NCBI RefSeq assembly: GCF_017583065.1
Contig: NZ_JAGEVL010000001.1
Coordinates: forward strand, 776,860 to 840,859
DNA length: 64,000 nucleotides
Direction: 5' to 3'
Source: Staphylococcus shinii
GTDB lineage: Bacteria; Bacillota; Bacilli; Staphylococcales; Staphylococcaceae
This document shows, in pieces, positions 1-8,253 of this stretch (positions are counted from its first letter, which is position 1; every line of letters begins with the position of its first letter). A model generated the notes under the pieces. That model saw only the letters and a program-made list of their open reading frames with translations. It searched no databases and was not told the DNA's origin. The translations under genes were made by a program, and so were the position numbers.

Positions 1-213
1 TTTGCCCACTTCTCTATCAACTAAACCAAGTTGTACAGCGAAATCTACTTCTTTTTGTAATCCAAACATCTGTGTATCAAGTACTTCTTCATACAATGGG
101 CATTGAGGTAATGTAAGATTATCCATTTGTACTTTAATAAGTTGGAGAATCCTATCAGCATCTTTATTCAACTGGTCATATGCCGCATTATTAATTTTTT
201 GATTTTTTACCAA
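1..213 (-). CDS. ylaN: YlaN / UPF0358 family protein (3' end cut by window edge)
   Basis: Small cytosolic protein of the YlaN (UPF0358) family. The family is important for growth in Bacillus and Staphylococcus, and recent S. aureus work describes YlaN as an Fe(II)-binding protein that relieves Fur repression. The 71 visible codons show the family hallmarks: the stretch [20 protein letters not shown] and then [18 protein letters not shown]. The family is about 90 residues, so roughly 20 C-terminal residues lie outside the window. The start is a TTG at 211-213 preceded by AGGGGGA at good spacing; a nearby ATG runs straight into a stop. In Staphylococcus the next gene is normally ftsW. Confidence 0.9.
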   Translation of the reverse strand, partial: MVKNQKINNAAYDQLNKDADRILQLIKVQMDNLTLPQCPLYEEVLDTQMFGLQKEVDFAVQLGLVDREVGK

Positions 214-552
214 GACATATTCCCCCTATCAATTGTAACTTTATATGACGAGTTTATCTTAATGCATACCAAAAAGCAAGTGAATTCAAGAATATACGTA
301 ATACTAGTATTTGTGATAAAATTGAAATTGACAATTATTTATTTGACTTTAATTTATGACGATAATAAGTATAAGACGAGCAATGACGATATATTAGCTA
401 GTTTTTGTCAGAATATTTTGCTTTAAAAATAATATATATATTTTATTTTTAACACGTATTTGTTCACAAAAAAGTCAGATTCAATCAAATTGCGAATCAT
501 TGCTTATTACCGTTTTAATTTAGACACAGGATATACAAATAGGAGTGGGATT

Positions 553-1035
553 ATGATTCAAATTAAGGGTGAAGTTAAATTTCCAATTACGTTAGATAGT
601 ACAACTTGGATTTTTGACGACAGAAAAGTTCAAATAGAAGACTTAGAGCAAGGCACATTCGATGGTACCAAACCTATCAATTTTGATGATAACCGTGAAT
701 GGAATAGAGCGATTTTAGAAGGACAAACTAATCCACCAACATTAAATTCTGAAATTAAATATAAAAAAAGAGCAGTTTTAGAAAATTCATTTGTTATTAA
801 CATGTCACCGTTTTTCAAAAACGCAGAACCATTTAATCATGCGAAAGCGATTCGCTTATCTAATGACAATGATTCAATAGAAGTACCTATTGACTTATTA
901 CCATATCTTTTTTTCCAATTTGCAAAAGATGGGAAAAGATTATATGACGATTATTCAGTAGATAGCTTTGTATATATTCCAGAAGAAGGTTATTCATACG
1001 AATTTAAGTATGTCACTCATATCGAGGTGATTTAA
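553..1035 (+). CDS. Conserved staphylococcal hypothetical protein
   Basis: A 160-residue soluble protein conserved in this position next to typA and ylaN in staphylococci; some S. aureus annotations call it a peptidyl-prolyl isomerase, which I cannot support from the residues. It is acidic, with no signal peptide or membrane segment, and has conserved-looking blocks such as FPITLDSTTWIFDDRK and EWNRAILEGQTNPPTLNSE. Start chosen at ATG 553 because AGGAGTGGG ends three bases upstream. The open frame extends back to a TTG at 460, but that part lacks a ribosome site and looks like leader. One base separates its stop from the downstream zinc-ribbon gene, so the two are co-transcribed. Function unknown. 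Confidence 0.8.
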   Translation: MIQIKGEVKFPITLDSTTWIFDDRKVQIEDLEQGTFDGTKPINFDDNREWNRAILEGQTNPPTLNSEIKYKKRAVLENSFVINMSPFFKNAEPFNHAKAIRLSNDNDSIEVPIDLLPYLFFQFAKDGKRLYDDYSVDSFVYIPEEGYSYEFKYVTHIEVI

Positions 1036-1036
1036 T

Positions 1037-1210
1037 ATGAAAAAAGTTCAATGCATAATTTGTGATACTGAGGTATTTATCGATCAAAATACTTTAGAAG
1101 CTAAAAGATTACGCAATGACCCGATGCATACTTTTATGTGTGATGAATGTAAAAGTAGACTTGATACACCGAAACAACGTAACCAAGTAACTACTTATGA
1201 CCATCGTTAA
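1037..1210 (+). CDS. YlaI-like small zinc-ribbon protein (DUF2197 type)
   Basis: A 57-residue protein. Two CxxC pairs (C6/C9 and C35/C38) are spaced as in a zinc ribbon, and the central block AKRLRNDPMHTFMCDEC resembles Bacillus YlaI. In B. subtilis ylaI lies in the same ylaF-typA-ylaH-ylaI-ylaN neighbourhood, so synteny supports the family call. The ATG at 1037 follows GAGGTGATTTAAT, and the start lies two bases past the upstream stop. Zinc binding is inferred from the cysteine spacing; the molecular role is not known. Confidence 0.8.
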   Translation: MKKVQCIICDTEVFIDQNTLEAKRLRNDPMHTFMCDECKSRLDTPKQRNQVTTYDHR

Positions 1211-1249
1211 TATAAATCAGCACCTTCTTTTTTGCGATGGGCTGATTTT

Positions 1250-1362
1250 AAACTGTCGACAAAGTTTCTGACTTTGTCGACAGTTTTTTATGCATGCTTT
1301 CCGTGGCCACTGCCTAGCCTGTAGTCTTCGACTAGCGCGCTTCCTACAGGAGTCGGCCCAAA
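1250..1362. repeat. Intergenic repeat element, copy A, with perfect 15-bp hairpin
   Basis: The left part (1250-1286) is a perfect inverted repeat, AAACTGTCGACAAAG with a 7-base loop, followed by T6, so it can also terminate transcription of the two genes upstream. The right part (1291-1362) is unusually GC-rich for this chromosome (GCATGCTTTCCGTGGCCACT, then CTGTAGTCTTCGACTAGCGC). A diverged copy in opposite orientation lies at 5936-6025, sharing the GTCGACA core, the ATGCA/CTTTC block and CTGTAGTCTTC in the same order. This marks it as a dispersed element rather than a simple terminator. Confidence 0.75.
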
Positions 1363-1400
1363 TAACTAACTAAATTACACTAAAAAGATTATAATATATA

Positions 1401-1446
1401 AATAAACAAACCTTAGGCGAACTATCACTTAAGGTTTGCTTATTTT
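1401..1446. terminator. Hairpin terminator candidate between ylaI-like gene and typA
   Basis: AATAAACAAACCTTAG pairs with CTTAAGGTTTGCTTATT across a short loop; T-rich bases follow on the plus strand. It would end transcription leaving the plus-strand gene pair. Confidence 0.55.
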
Positions 1447-1517
1447 CTGAGACATCATTTTTACAATCTGGCTTATTTATTAACATCGTATTATCACGCT
1501 ATCGCTTTAATAATAAA

Positions 1518-1546
1518 TAGAGCTGAGACCTTAATGTCCCAGCTCC
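1518..1546 (-). terminator. typA terminator
   Basis: GAGCTGGGACA pairs with TGTCTCAGCTC-like sequence (GAGCTGAGACC on the plus strand at 1520-1530) around TTAA, then runs into a T-rich stretch on the minus strand. It lies about 30 bases past the typA stop. Confidence 0.75.
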
Positions 1547-1577
1547 ACAATCATACTAAATTAAATTTAGTAGACTT

Positions 1578-3425
1578 TTATTCATCTTCTTGCATTAATT
1601 GTTTAATGCGTTTTGCTTCTTTTTCACGAGCATTTTTTTCTAATACTGTTTTTCTAATACGGATATTTTCTGGTGTAGCTTCTACAAGCTCATCGTCATT
1701 AATAAATTGTAACGCTTCTTCAAGAGTTAAAGTTCTTGGACGTTTCATTGTTACAGTTTGGTCTTTGTTAGAAGAACGTACGTTAGTTTGGTTTTTCTCT
1801 TTCGTAACGTTAACTGTTAAGTCATTTTCACGATTATGTTCACCAACAACCATGCCTTCATAAACTTCAGTTCCTGGTTCCATGAAGTTAATACCACGAT
1901 CTTCTAAGCCCATAAGTGCATATGAACTTGCTTTACCAGTATCTAATGACACTAGAGCACCATTTCTTCTACCACCGATACGTCCTTTAACACGAGGTTT
2001 AAATTCTTCAAATGTATGATTGATAATACCATAACCACGTGTTTGTGACATAAATTCAGTAGTATAACCGATTAAGCCACGAGCTGGTACCATAAAGATA
2101 ATACGCGTTAAGCCATTATCTGTAGTTACCATGTCTAACATTTCACCTTTACGTTGGCCTAATGATTCAATAACAGCACCTGTGTATTCTTGAGGTACTT
2201 CACATTGTACACGTTCAAATGGTTCACATTTTACGCCATCAATTTCTCTTAAAATAACTTGTGGTTTAGAAACTTGTAGTTCAAAACCTTCACGTCTCAT
2301 ATTTTCAATTAAAATAGATAAGTGTAATTCACCACGTCCAGCAACAATCCATTTATCTGGTGAATCAGTTTCTGTAACTTTTAATGACACATCTGTTTCT
2401 AATTGTTGATCTAAACGTTCTTGAATTTGACGAGATGTTACATAATCACCTTCACGGCCAGCGAATGGAGAATTGTTTACTCTGAACGTCATTTCTAACG
2501 TTGGTTCGTCAATTCTTAATACAGGTAAAGCATCTCTATTATCTATTGGGGTAACAGTTTCACCAACGTTGATGTCTTCCATTCCTGATACAGCAATTAA
2601 GTCGCCTGCATGTGCTTCATTAACTTCTTCACGTTTCAAACCAAAGTAACCAAAAATCTTAGTTACACGGAAATTTTTAACTGTACCATCTAATTTAATT
2701 AGTGAAACGTTATCACCTACACGCATTGTTCCTCTGAACACACGTCCAACACCAATACGACCTAAATAATCACTATAGTCTAGTAACGCCGTTTGGAATT
2801 GTAATGGCTCATCTCTATTATCAATAGGTGCAGGAACATAATCAATAATTGTTTCATATAATGATTGCATGTTTTCGTCTTGTTTCTCTGGATCTAAGCT
2901 TGCAGTACCGTTAACAGCTGAAGCATAGACTACTGGGAAATCTAATTGTTCATCATTTGCTTCTAATTCGATAAATAAATCTAATACTTCATCTACAACA
3001 CCTTCAGCTCTAGCTTCAGGTTTATCGATTTTGTTAACTACTACTACTGGTTTTAAGTTTTGTTCTAAAGCTTTTTTCAATACAAAACGTGTTTGTGGCA
3101 TTGTGCCTTCATATGCATCAACTACTAATACAACACCATCAACCATTTTCATGATACGCTCAACTTCTCCACCAAAATCGGCGTGTCCTGGTGTATCTAA
3201 AATATTAATACGATTATCTTTATAATTTACTGCTGTATTTTTAGCAAGGATTGTAATACCACGTTCTCTTTCGATGTCATTTGAATCCATTGCTCTTTCA
3301 TCTACATGCTCATTCTCACGGAAAATTCCTGATTGTTTTAATAATTCATCTACAAGTGTCGTTTTACCATGGTCAACGTGAGCGATGATTGCTATATTAC
3401 GCACATCTTCTCTTAATTTAGTCAT
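1578..3425 (-). CDS. typA: Ribosome-associated GTPase TypA/BipA
   Basis: Translational GTPase of the EF-G/LepA class that acts on the 70S ribosome and on 50S assembly, important under cold and other stress. At 615 residues it has the usual family length. All G motifs are visible near the N-terminus: AHVDHGKTT (G1), [13 protein letters not shown] (G3), NKIDKPEAR (G4) and YASAVNG (G5). EF-Tu domain 2, EF-G domain III-like and V-like parts follow, with the BipA-type C-terminal domain ending [11 protein letters not shown]. Start taken at ATG 3425, about 12 bases after AAAGG; a TTG three codons upstream is too close to that site. It is divergent from the ylaF-like gene. Confidence 0.97.
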   Translation of the reverse strand: MTKLREDVRNIAIIAHVDHGKTTLVDELLKQSGIFRENEHVDERAMDSNDIERERGITILAKNTAVNYKDNRINILDTPGHADFGGEVERIMKMVDGVVLVVDAYEGTMPQTRFVLKKALEQNLKPVVVVNKIDKPEARAEGVVDEVLDLFIELEANDEQLDFPVVYASAVNGTASLDPEKQDENMQSLYETIIDYVPAPIDNRDEPLQFQTALLDYSDYLGRIGVGRVFRGTMRVGDNVSLIKLDGTVKNFRVTKIFGYFGLKREEVNEAHAGDLIAVSGMEDINVGETVTPIDNRDALPVLRIDEPTLEMTFRVNNSPFAGREGDYVTSRQIQERLDQQLETDVSLKVTETDSPDKWIVAGRGELHLSILIENMRREGFELQVSKPQVILREIDGVKCEPFERVQCEVPQEYTGAVIESLGQRKGEMLDMVTTDNGLTRIIFMVPARGLIGYTTEFMSQTRGYGIINHTFEEFKPRVKGRIGGRRNGALVSLDTGKASSYALMGLEDRGINFMEPGTEVYEGMVVGEHNRENDLTVNVTKEKNQTNVRSSNKDQTVTMKRPRTLTLEEALQFINDDELVEATPENIRIRKTVLEKNAREKEAKRIKQLMQEDE

Positions 3426-3524
3426 TTTATACAATTTCCTTTCTCGAGTAAATTCCCACTTTTCTTTGCAACTTTTTTATTATATCATATAATTGGTTAA
3501 AGAAAACTATAAAGGTGTGGTATA

Positions 3525-3710
3525 ATGCAACAAAAAAAATCCAAATCAATTTTCTGGGTACTCGCTATAGTAGCTATTGTCTTTTTACTATTATTTAGCT
3601 TTAGTTTAGCTGCTACAAATGTTCCATTCATGATTTTAACATTTATATTATTCATTGCAACATTTGGTTACGGTTTCACATTAAAAAAGAAATATCGTGA
3701 AAATGATTGA
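3525..3710 (+). CDS. YlaF-like small membrane protein (DUF5325 type)
   Basis: A 61-residue protein with two predicted membrane helices (about residues 10-29 and 34-51), a basic N-terminus (MQQKKSKS) and a charged C-terminus (KKKYREND). It sits divergently beside typA exactly as ylaF does in Bacillus, so the call rests on size, topology and synteny. AAAGGTG lies upstream of the ATG. A terminator follows at 3746-3786. Function unknown. Confidence 0.8.
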   Translation: MQQKKSKSIFWVLAIVAIVFLLLFSFSLAATNVPFMILTFILFIATFGYGFTLKKKYREND

Positions 3711-3745
3711 CTATAGTCGGATGATTTTGATTATATTTAATAGAT

Positions 3746-3786
3746 AAGCGTCCCATTCCTTCAAATCAGGATTGAGGCGCTTTTTT
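3746..3786 (+). terminator. Bidirectional-type terminator between ylaF-like and suhB-like genes
   Basis: AAGCGTCCCATTCCT pairs imperfectly with AGGATTGAGGCGCTT around TCAAATC and is followed by T6. It separates the convergent genes ending at 3710 and 3811. Confidence 0.75.
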
Positions 3787-3810
3787 ATAGGTTTATTTAT
3801 AAGATATACT

Positions 3811-4632
3811 CTAATTATTGCTTTTTAATCTCTGTTGTAATAATTCAATAATTTCATTATTTTTTTGAAAATGTTGCTCGATTAATTCAGAATGTAACTG
3901 TTCATTAGCCATAATGATTGAATTAGGTTCATAAATTGATAAAGTATCTCCCATTAAATTTGTTCCAACACCCCCCACTTCATTTAAAATAATCAAACCA
4001 CCTGCAAAATCCCAAGGTTGTAATCTGGGGGTAACATAACCACCCAATTTGCCTGTTGCAACATGTATAATCTCTAAAGCTGCAGAGCCGTATGCGCGTG
4101 CACTCCTGGCTTCTTCTACTATAGGTTTGAACACTTCTCCTAATCTTGGCTTTGTCAGCCAATTTGGATTAATTCCAATAATACTTGTCTTTAATGGCGT
4201 GTCCTCGATTTTAGGTAACAATGTCCCATTTTCATATGCGCCTTCACCAGTTTTAGCATGATATAACACATCGTTCATAACGTCATAGACAAATCCAGCG
4301 TATGGGTTTCCGTTATTATAAATACCAATAGATATTGCAAAATTTTCTTTTTGATGCACAAAATTTAACGTACCATCTATTGGATCAATGACCCAAACGA
4401 CACCTACTTCATCTTTAAGGTGGTGTCCATGTCCTTCTTCTCCTATAACTAAATGATTCGGATAAGTTTCCGTTATATTATCAAATAGGTATTTTTCTGT
4501 AGCCTTATCGACATTTGTTACTAAATCATTAGGATTAGATTTAGTTTCTACTTTTATATCTTCTTTCATTATTTTTCTAACATTAATTCCTGCTTCTAAT
4601 ATAAGTCCTTTGGCAAATTCATAGACAGTCAT
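3811..4632 (-). CDS. suhB: Inositol monophosphatase family protein (SuhB/YktC-like)
   Basis: Mg2+-dependent sugar-phosphate phosphatase of the FIG superfamily, 273 residues, full length. The metal-binding signatures are present: GEEGHG, then WVIDPIDGTLNFVH (motif A), and WDFAGGLIILNEVGGV (motif B) towards the C-terminus. Substrate cannot be read from sequence; family members hydrolyse inositol-1-phosphate, fructose-1,6-bisphosphate or NADP and some have RNA-related roles. AAGGAGCTGATACG precedes the ATG. In Bacillus the homologue yktC is next to yktB (UPF0637), matching the divergent neighbour here. Confidence 0.93.
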   Translation of the reverse strand: MTVYEFAKGLILEAGINVRKIMKEDIKVETKSNPNDLVTNVDKATEKYLFDNITETYPNHLVIGEEGHGHHLKDEVGVVWVIDPIDGTLNFVHQKENFAISIGIYNNGNPYAGFVYDVMNDVLYHAKTGEGAYENGTLLPKIEDTPLKTSIIGINPNWLTKPRLGEVFKPIVEEARSARAYGSAALEIIHVATGKLGGYVTPRLQPWDFAGGLIILNEVGGVGTNLMGDTLSIYEPNSIIMANEQLHSELIEQHFQKNNEIIELLQQRLKSNN

Positions 4633-4896
4633 CGTATCAGCTCCTTATTCATCCTCATTATACATTAACTAACTTTCCAAAAGATATTAACCAACCTTTA
4701 TTATTTCAATAATTATAAGAATTACGAATAAGGTGAATTAAGATTATTTAATATAATTTATGTTTACCCTTTACCAACATAGTGTACACAATCTATAACA
4801 AATCATTTATTAACTAAAAATAAGAGGCATGTAAAATGTTTATCAGAGTATAATGTGCTACAATACATACGAAAATAATGATTATAGGAGGCACAA

Positions 4897-5508
4897 ATGA
4901 CTCAATATACATTCAAACCTAAAGACTTCAAAGTATTTACAGTAGATGGCTTAGATGCGAGAATGGAAGCACTTAACAACCATGTCAGACCACAATTGCA
5001 TGCTTTAGGTGATTATTTCTCACAATATTTAGAAACTGCTACAGGTGAAGTGTTCTATCCTCACGTAGCTAAACATGCTCGTAGAAGTGTTAATCCACCT
5101 AAGGATACGTGGGTAGCATTTGCAACTAATAAACGTGGTTATAAAATGCAACCTCATTTTCAAATAGGATTATTTGAAAACCAACTATTTATTATGTATG
5201 GGGTTATGCATGAGGCAAAAGATAAAGCACAACAAGTTAAGGTTTTCGAAAATCAATTTGAAACATTAAAAAATCTGCCAAACGATTTTAGTATAAGCTT
5301 AGATCATATGAGCCAAGCAAAAACATACATACAAGAAATGACAGACGAAGATATACACGAAGCGTTTAAACGTGTTAAAGAGGTTAAAAAAGGTGAGTTT
5401 TTCGTAGCTCGTACATTAGCTCCAGGTTCTGAAATTCTTAAGAATGATAAGTCATTTTTAAAATTTTTAGAAGACACATTTGAACATCTATTGAAATTTT
5501 ACAAATAG
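4897..5508 (+). CDS. UPF0637 (DUF1054, YktB-like) protein
   Basis: A 203-residue cytosolic protein of the DUF1054 family (B. subtilis YktB). The strongly conserved block [20 protein letters not shown] is present at about residues 53-72, followed by [21 protein letters not shown]. No function is established for the family. A strong ribosome site, AGGAGG, lies six bases before the ATG. It is divergent from the suhB-like gene; the 264-base gap upstream holds its promoter region (TATAAT near 4849). A terminator hairpin follows at 5590-5628. Confidence 0.93.
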   Translation: MTQYTFKPKDFKVFTVDGLDARMEALNNHVRPQLHALGDYFSQYLETATGEVFYPHVAKHARRSVNPPKDTWVAFATNKRGYKMQPHFQIGLFENQLFIMYGVMHEAKDKAQQVKVFENQFETLKNLPNDFSISLDHMSQAKTYIQEMTDEDIHEAFKRVKEVKKGEFFVARTLAPGSEILKNDKSFLKFLEDTFEHLLKFYK

Positions 5509-5589
5509 AAGTATTGTAAAAATCATTTTAGTAAAATAATTAGTGATTAATCCAATGCCGATAATTATTAATGTTTCGGCTCAGAACGC

Positions 5590-5630
5590 AAACAACCCTA
5601 CGCATTAATTTGTGTAGGGCTTGTTTATTT
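5590..5630 (+). terminator. Terminator of the UPF0637 gene
   Basis: AAACAACCCTACGCA pairs with TGTGTAGGGCTTGTTT (one G-U pair, one bulge), followed by TATTTC. It lies about 80 bases past the stop. Confidence 0.7.
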
Positions 5631-5691
5631 CTATTTATGTAGTTGCTTTTCAAAATAATATTGTACTTTCAGATCATTATATATTCTTTTA

Positions 5692-5847
5692 CTAACCATA
5701 TTGCAACTTTTTAAGATTCATGGCAGTACAAATTAGCGTGGTATCCTGTAATATTGCATCGCCTTTACGTAATAAATGATTATTAGGAACTACTTTAGAG
5801 ATAGAAATATTTTCATATTCATCACTTTTATCAATTGATTTATTCAT
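5692..5847 (-). pseudogene. Possible internally deleted transposase remnant (IS1182-like)
   Basis: A 51-codon open frame starting ATGAATAAATCAATTGAT in an otherwise gene-free 588-base gap. Its first half (ENISISKVVPNNHLLRK) resembles the extreme N-terminus of IS1182-type transposases, and its last part (TLICTAMNLKKLQYG) resembles their C-terminus, as if more than 350 codons in between had been lost. The ribosome site is weak. The degenerate repeat copy B follows at 5936-6025. The family assignment is from memory of typical ends and is tentative; it could instead be a small unknown gene. Confidence 0.45.
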
Positions 5848-5935
5848 CGTAATATACCCTGCCACTGTTTAATTTATATATTATACTATTTACGAATAAT
5901 ACTGTCAGTTATTTGTCTCATTTCTTGCGAGAAAG

Positions 5936-6025
5936 CTTATATCTGAAGACTACAGCTTAAGTCAGTGAATGTAGAAAGCGTGCATAAAAACTGCCAACAA
6001 AGACGGACACTTTGTCGACAGTTTG
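5936..6025. repeat. Intergenic repeat element, copy B (inverted, diverged)
   Basis: Reverse-orientation relative of the element at 1250-1362. In order it carries GAAGACTACAG (5945-5955), GAAAGCGTGCATAAAA (5974-5989) and ACTTTGTCGACAGTTT (6009-6024). The 15-bp hairpin that is perfect in copy A is broken here on its left arm (ACTGCCAACAAAG), so copy B looks decayed. It lies between the transposase remnant and the DUF4064 gene. Confidence 0.7.
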
Positions 6026-6096
6026 AACCAAGGTACTTATTAATGTTTCAACTTTTAATCTAGGTATTAGTTATAAATCAGCTTACCTAAACTATT

Positions 6097-6600
6097 TTAG
6101 TAAATATATGGGTCATCTTCTTTTTTCTTTTTCATTTCATTTTCTGGATTTATTTCAGCTTGTTTACGTTGATTATTTTGCTCGTCAAAATTCTGTTGAG
6201 AAAACATATTATTATTTTGTTCATCACGAGGTCCTTTTCTTACAAACAGCATGATAGCAACAACAAACCATAATATCAGTGCAATAAAGTTTCCTGCAAA
6301 TATACCAGTAATTGCTGCAATGATTAAAATACAAGCTGCTAGGATACGATTTCCTTTAATAGTCAATGTACCAATAATACCTAATATCGTTGAAATAATT
6401 AAAAAGCTTCCTTGGAAAATAACGGAAGTTTTAAATGCTCCAATTGACATTTCTATCCCTTGTTGTTGATTCATTTCTTTAAATGTTTCTTGAAATTCTG
6501 GCACATTCAGGAAAGAAAATACAAGAACCATTAGTAATAAGAATAATATACTTAGACCATTTGCTACCCAGGCTGTGATTCTTTCAGCTTTTCTCTTCAT
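6097..6600 (-). CDS. DUF4064 membrane protein, short paralogue of AuxB
   Basis: A 167-residue membrane protein of the DUF4064 type. Four hydrophobic segments are visible (about residues 13-31, 58-80, 84-100 and 103-122), with a long extracytoplasmic loop between the first two and a hydrophilic Asn/Gln/Glu/Lys-rich tail ending KKKKEDDPYIY. The domain order and the ends of the membrane part (here IMLFVRKG, in AuxB VMMFARKD) match the larger protein at 8254-9444, suggesting a duplicated pair around mntH. GGAGG is six bases before the ATG. Function unknown. Confidence 0.82.
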   Translation of the reverse strand: MKRKAERITAWVANGLSILFLLLMVLVFSFLNVPEFQETFKEMNQQQGIEMSIGAFKTSVIFQGSFLIISTILGIIGTLTIKGNRILAACILIIAAITGIFAGNFIALILWFVVAIMLFVRKGPRDEQNNNMFSQQNFDEQNNQRKQAEINPENEMKKKKEDDPYIY

Positions 6601-6748
6601 AATCTTCCTCCTATTTTTTTATTAATCTTATCATAGCAAATTTATATTGTGTTAAAAATCATCACGTCCTAATTACAGCACATTTTTATTAAATATGTTT
6701 AAACATAATAATTATTTCAGTAAAAATAAAATGGCTATCGTAACACTG

Positions 6749-6763
6749 TTTAGGTTGACCTAA
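6749..6763. promoter_or_regulatory. MntR/SirR-type operator upstream of mntH
   Basis: TTTAGGTTGACCTAA is a near-perfect palindrome matching the staphylococcal DtxR-family (MntR/SirR) box. It lies about 57 bases before the mntH start, where Mn2+-loaded MntR would repress transcription. Seen directly; regulator assignment by consensus. Confidence 0.8.
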
Positions 6764-6819
6764 TATTTTTTTTGGAGTAATCTATGGATTGTTAATAAAT
6801 GTATATGGAGGTGAGGGTA

Positions 6820-8157
6820 TTGACAAAAACAGTTCAATCCCATAAGAGTTTAGATGAAATCAATAATACGGTTTCCGTCAATGCTCACGGTAAGTTTAGC
6901 CAGAAACTTTTTTCTTATTTAGGTCCTGGTCTATTAGTAGCTGTAGGCTATATGGATCCTGGTAACTGGATTACATCTATGCAAGGCGGTGCACAGTTCG
7001 GCTACGTTTTGCTATTCGTGATTTTACTTTCAAGCCTGTCAGCCATGTTATTACAAAGTATGACGGTGAGATTAGGAATAGCAACAGGTATGGACTTAGC
7101 ACAAGCAACAAAACACTATTTAAATAAACCGGTCGCTTTTATATTTTGGATTATTGCAGAATTAGCAATTATCGCAACAGATATAGCTGAAGTAATAGGT
7201 AGTGCAATTGCTCTTGATTTACTCTTCGGCATACCCTTATTGATAGGCGCATTAATTACCGTGCTAGATGTTTTTCTATTATTGTTCATTATGAAATTTG
7301 GATTTAGAAAAATTGAAGCTATCGTAGGTACGCTTATTTTTACAGTGCTTGTTATATTTATCTTTGAAGTCTTTGTAGCTTCTCCTCATGTCACAGAGGT
7401 TTTAAATGGATTCGTCCCTAATAAGACAATCATCACAGATAACAGTGCACTCTTTATTGCTTTAGGTATAATTGGAGCGACAATCATGCCCCATAATTTA
7501 TATTTACACTCATCCATTGTTCAATCAAGAATGTATGATCGTAATAGTAGTAATTCTAAAGCACAAGCGATTAAGTATGCAATAATGGATTCAAACATTC
7601 AATTGTCTATTGCTTTTGTAGTTAACTGCTTACTTTTAGTCCTAGGTGCTGCCCTTTTCTTTGGTGTCAATTCAGAACAGCTCGGTGGCTTTTATGATTT
7701 ATTCAGTGCTTTGCAAAATCAACCTGTGTTAGGCGCCTCATTAGGAGCGCTTATGAGTACATTATTCGCAGTTGCATTACTAGCTTCTGGCCAAAACTCT
7801 ACAATAACAGGAACAATGGCTGGTCAAATTGTAATGGAAGGTTTTATCAATTTAAAAATACCAAATTGGTTACGTAGATTGATTACTCGTGCTATTGCAA
7901 TATTACCAATTATAGTATGCTTAATTATCTTTAAAGGTAACGAAGCGAAAATGGAACAATTACTAGTATTTTCACAAGTATTCTTAAGCTTAGCTTTACC
8001 ATTCTCATTAATTCCATTACAACTTTCAACTAATGATTATAGTTTGATGGGACAATTTAAAAATAAAACTTGGGTTAATATTATATCTTGGTTCTTAATT
8101 ATTATTTTAAGTTTATTAAATATATACTTAATCATCCAAACTTTCCAAGAACTATAA
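6820..8157 (+). CDS. mntH: NRAMP-family Mn2+/H+ symporter MntH
   Basis: Proton-coupled Mn2+ (Fe2+) importer in the cytoplasmic membrane, 445 residues from the chosen start. The NRAMP metal-site motif DPGNW ([15 protein letters not shown]) lies in helix 1 and [10 protein letters not shown] in helix 6; about eleven membrane segments are visible, and [19 protein letters not shown] is the conserved C-terminal-half motif. I chose the TTG at 6820 because GGAGGTGA lies six bases ahead; an in-frame ATG at 6799 has no ribosome site. An MntR box lies upstream and a strong bidirectional terminator downstream. It stands alone between two DUF4064 genes. Confidence 0.96.
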   Translation: MTKTVQSHKSLDEINNTVSVNAHGKFSQKLFSYLGPGLLVAVGYMDPGNWITSMQGGAQFGYVLLFVILLSSLSAMLLQSMTVRLGIATGMDLAQATKHYLNKPVAFIFWIIAELAIIATDIAEVIGSAIALDLLFGIPLLIGALITVLDVFLLLFIMKFGFRKIEAIVGTLIFTVLVIFIFEVFVASPHVTEVLNGFVPNKTIITDNSALFIALGIIGATIMPHNLYLHSSIVQSRMYDRNSSNSKAQAIKYAIMDSNIQLSIAFVVNCLLLVLGAALFFGVNSEQLGGFYDLFSALQNQPVLGASLGALMSTLFAVALLASGQNSTITGTMAGQIVMEGFINLKIPNWLRRLITRAIAILPIIVCLIIFKGNEAKMEQLLVFSQVFLSLALPFSLIPLQLSTNDYSLMGQFKNKTWVNIISWFLIIILSLLNIYLIIQTFQEL

Positions 8158-8166
8158 ACGAAATAC

Positions 8167-8203
8167 AAAAAAGGAGCGAGACATCAGTCTCGTTCCTTTT
8201 TTA
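8167..8203. terminator. Bidirectional terminator mntH / auxB
   Basis: AAAAAAGGAGCGAGAC pairs with GTCTCGTTCCTTTTTT around ATCA. A-tract and T-tract on the two sides let it serve both convergent genes. Confidence 0.85.
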
Positions 8204-8253
8204 GTTTCAAATGAACTAGCATATCTTATAGCACATTTTAGAATTTCTATATC

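Noticed and set aside
127..426. 99-codon open frame on the plus strand
   Set aside because: It overlaps the clear YlaN coding sequence on the other strand, has no ribosome site and reads as AT-rich noise.
5590..6096. Intact insertion sequence or attachment site in the 5.5-6.1 kb gap
   Set aside because: No full transposase, no clear terminal inverted repeats and no target duplication could be seen by eye; only relics.
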